From Chiridota heheva (taxonomy: Eukaryota > Echinodermata > Holothuroidea > Apodida > Chiridotidae): DNA of 64,000 nucleotides. Where the stretch lies: positions 321,001 through 385,000 of the forward strand of contig JAIGNY010000732.1 of the NCBI GenBank assembly GCA_020152595.1. The letters are read 5' to 3'. Positions 59,626 through 64,000 of this stretch are shown here, one piece after another; position 1 is the first letter of the stretch, and each line of letters opens with the position of its first letter. The notes under the pieces are model-generated. The model searched no databases, had not been told where the DNA came from, and was given only the letters and a program-made list of their open reading frames with translations. A program made the position numbers and the translations under genes.

Positions 59626-60430
59626 TTTATCAAGGCATGCGTACTACCACATATACTTTATCAATCTTGGTGCCCATTTCGCAAATTAATATAGACTTTT
59701 AATTTTCACAAATGTATGGGCATTTCGTTAAAAAAATGATAATTTCATACGTCTTTGCACTGTCTGTATTCCAGATACAAAAAGCTTTCACTTTGACTGA
59801 TATTCATTCTTCTAATAAAATCTAAAAACCGATTTTTGAATTTCATCGTTTCTTAATTACTAAATTGAAGCTGTTCTGTTTTCTTATGTACTACAATAAT
59901 GTCTCAGAATAAAACCTATCCATCTGCGTATTCACCTTCCATGGAAACCTAATTCTACGACGGTCATTTCCCTTCAAGAAACATCGATTTACCAATCAAT
60001 AAAGTCCTCCTTCGATAATACATCGTTCAACCCATTGTTATTTAAATTACACCACGGACAGAATAGTGCTCCGATTATACATTTTTTTGTTCGCAGTGAA
60101 AAAACGAATAAATTATTATTTTGGAAACTTCCTTTTCGCTGATTACAAGATTTTTCATGCATTTTATATCTGGTATTTCAGTGGTAATTGTGACAATGTT
60201 GTATTGTTTCTTTTTTGGATAAAATTGTACTAAAGTTATTTGAAATGGGAGAACTACTCCTGACAGCTATCTTTAGATCAATAACTTCTTCAAGAGCTTT
60301 TAAAGTGTTACTGTAATTTTAGAACAAGATCAATTGTATATGTGTTTTACGCCAAGCCTGGTGCAACCAGCTTACAAGATGGTTGTCAACATGTTTTCTC
60401 ATGTTGTGTTAAAGCTATAAAATATTTGTA
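59626..60430. other. intergenic, nothing recognised
   Basis: AT-rich unique-looking sequence. Confidence 0.35.
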
Positions 60431-60434
60431 ATAC

Positions 60435-60562
60435 CTTCTAGCCAGTTAACAACTGTTCGGATTCATGACTTCGTATTCTTGACTTCAAAATGTGATCCAC
60501 GGGAGTTAATTAATGGCTCATCGAATCTATAGTGGGCTTTCTCAGCTACAGAAGACTCGCCT
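60435..60562 (-). other. possible minus-strand exon
   Basis: The strong-looking acceptor is TTTTTTTCTTTCCAG|AGGCG (exon from 60562) and the donor is CTAGAAG|GTATTAC (exon to 60435). One frame is open for 33 codons (RGESSVAEKAHYRFDEPLIN ...) to a TGA at 60463-60465. No family recognised. It could be a noncoding 5' exon of ULK4, part of another gene, or chance. It starts about 300 bp from the WDR86-like start, in the opposite direction. Confidence 0.25.
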
Positions 60563-60859
60563 CTGGAAAGAAAAAAAGAAAAATGGATTATACATATATT
60601 TTCGCTAATGTGTTTGACAGAATTTAATAATAGAAGAAATAATAATTGGGCTTTATTTTTGGAGTAATCACTGGGTGAATATTGTTTTTCGTACAATTAT
60701 TGTTTAAAGAATACCTTTTTAATCATTGTAGAAATGAGATGACGATGAATTCAATGGTTTTAACAAGTTAGATACCAAGGATGCACACGAGGCTGAGTGA
60801 TTTGGAGTAATTTCTGAGCAGAAAACCGCCAATCATTTTGTCAGATTGCCATGTTCAAA

Positions 60860-61746
60860 ATGGGAAGTGGTTCCTCTAAAAAATTAAAAGAGGTTAAAAA
60901 AAAGGAAACAGACAGTCTGAAATTTGATAAAGACGAGCAAGAAGGAGTTGATTCTAACAAGATGAGAGACGGTGAAGAGGACGGAGAAGGGAATCCAATG
61001 AAGACGGGACGAAAGAAAAGAAAAAAGATAAAGAACATTTATTGAAAACTATGGTAGGACACAAGAAGGGAGTAAATTGTATGTCACTAAGTGAAGACGG
61101 TAAATACATCATTACAGGTAGTGAAGACCACACAGCTCGAATATGGAGCGTGACTTATGAGGAATGTGTTAGGGTGTTAAAAGGGCATACTAGTTATATT
61201 AACTGTGCCCAAATTTTAGAAAAATATGCATATACGGGAAGCGCGGATAAAACTGTTCGAAAGTGGAATATGAAGTCGGGTGAGTGTGAACTGGTTGTAG
61301 AGGGCCATGCTGCTGCAATTAATAAACTTATATGCACGGGGGATTTCTTATTTACTAGTTCTTACGATCGAACTGCAATGTGTTGGGATCCCGACGACGG
61401 GGAATTACTTCATATATTTCGCGGTCATAAAAGGGGTGTCACACCTATAATGTACATACCAGCAGAAGATGCTCTAAAGGATGATGTTGTGGATATAGAT
61501 TGCAATAAGGATATACTGGTGACGGGGTCTGCTGACGGGACGGCCAGGTCGTGGGACATGGACTCTGGGGACTGTTTGGTGACGTTTATCGGGCACAAAG
61601 GAGGTATCTTGTGTTTATCAGCTGACAGCACAGGGAGTGTCTTATACACAGGTAGCACCGATTGCACCATAAGAAACTGGAACCTGGCAAATGGAGAAGT
61701 ATTCAAAGTGTTCGAGGGTCATCAGGGCGCCATTATCTGCATTCAG
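60860..61746 (+). CDS. WDR86: WDR86-like WD40-repeat protein, first coding exon, apparent frameshift
   Basis: I choose the ATG at 60860 rather than 60851 because it gives MGSGSSKK, an N-myristoylation-type start like the MGGGGS start of vertebrate WDR86. A charged Lys/Glu-rich region follows to about residue 55. At 61021-61027 (AAAAAAG) the frame must move by -1. The new frame then reads DKEHLLKTMVGHKKGVNC and five WD repeats: GSEDHTARIWS, GSADKTVRKWN, SSYDRTAMCWD, GSADGTARSWD and GSTDCTIRNWN. FRGHKRGV and VTGSADGTA fit WDR86. As read, the upstream frame stops at 61043-61045. One missing A would explain it. The exon ends ATTCAG|GTGAGC; later WD repeats are outside the window. The role is probably that of a beta-propeller scaffold; no specific function is known to me. 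Confidence 0.88.
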
Positions 61747-61885
61747 GTGAGCTAAAAACGAGTGTAACTTTGTTTCATTTCATAGGCGGGATTTGCCTAT
61801 CAAAAGTGTGTGCATGAGTGCGGAGCGATGGGACAAAAATCTCCACACAAAAACATATAGATTGGGAAGAGGTGTGGAGGTAAAT
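61747..61885. other. WDR86 intron start
   Basis: Begins at the donor GTGAGC. About 140 bp later the intron becomes (TA)n. No further WDR86 exon is visible up to 64000. Confidence 0.7.
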
Positions 61886-61890
61886 GCACC

Positions 61891-62935
<1,045 letters not shown>

Positions 62936-62970
62936 TGCAATGGAACTTATCTTTTAGATTTGGAGTTGAG

Positions 62971-64000
<1,030 letters not shown>

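Overview
This is a eukaryotic, AT-rich, intron- and repeat-dense window. The two recognisable genes, the tRNA-derived SINEs, the 'agcgctttacaa'-type repeats and the abundance of MITEs suggest a marine invertebrate, perhaps a deuterostome such as an echinoderm. That placement is inference. There is no prokaryotic content.

Gene 1 covers most of the window on the minus strand. From about 48.9 kb down to 3.0 kb I can place 19 consecutive coding exons of ULK4, the Unc-51-like family (pseudo)kinase with a long C-terminal HEAT/armadillo-like region. Every junction has a usable splice site except the 3' end of exon 7. Codon phases agree throughout, apart from one apparent 1-base deletion in exon 13. 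The exons give about 962 residues, colinear with vertebrate ULK4. The remaining roughly 300 C-terminal residues must lie beyond position 1. The kinase part is a mosaic: the beta-3 Lys is His and the HRD His/Arg and catalytic-loop Asn are lost, while Asp and Lys of the catalytic loop, DFG and APE are kept.

Gene 2 is on the plus strand at 60.86-61.75 kb. It is the first coding exon of a WDR86-like WD40-repeat protein with an N-myristoylation-type start (MGSGSS). The exon needs a -1 frame change at an A-run to join its N-terminus to the WD repeats, and it ends at a clean CAG|GTGAGC donor. The rest lies past position 64000.

The introns of ULK4 hold most of the unusual structure. There is a 19-bp satellite (13.06-15.65 kb, about 136 copies) inside a piggyBac-type element with TTAA-flanked inverted ends, a 58-bp minisatellite (17.97-20.36 kb) that starts next to the exon 12 donor, and a 38-bp satellite (23.38-26.62 kb, about 85 copies) varying mainly at one T/C site. 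There is also a degenerate C-rich repeat (9.5-10.5 kb), a 42-bp array near the exon 8 acceptor, and two arrays (29.4-29.7 and 42.7-43.2 kb) that look like expansions of a transposon end. Dispersed elements include three MITE families (A, B, E), non-LTR retrotransposon 3' fragments with RNase H and zinc-knuckle remnants, several SINEs, and two copies of a THAP-like zinc-finger remnant.

The region 48.9-60.4 kb between the genes has no gene I recognise, only repeats. The WDR86 intron contains two very long (TA)n tracts separated by a hairpin-forming palindrome. The two genes show no obvious functional link. A possible noncoding exon at 60.44-60.56 kb on the minus strand would, if real, make them head-to-head neighbours.
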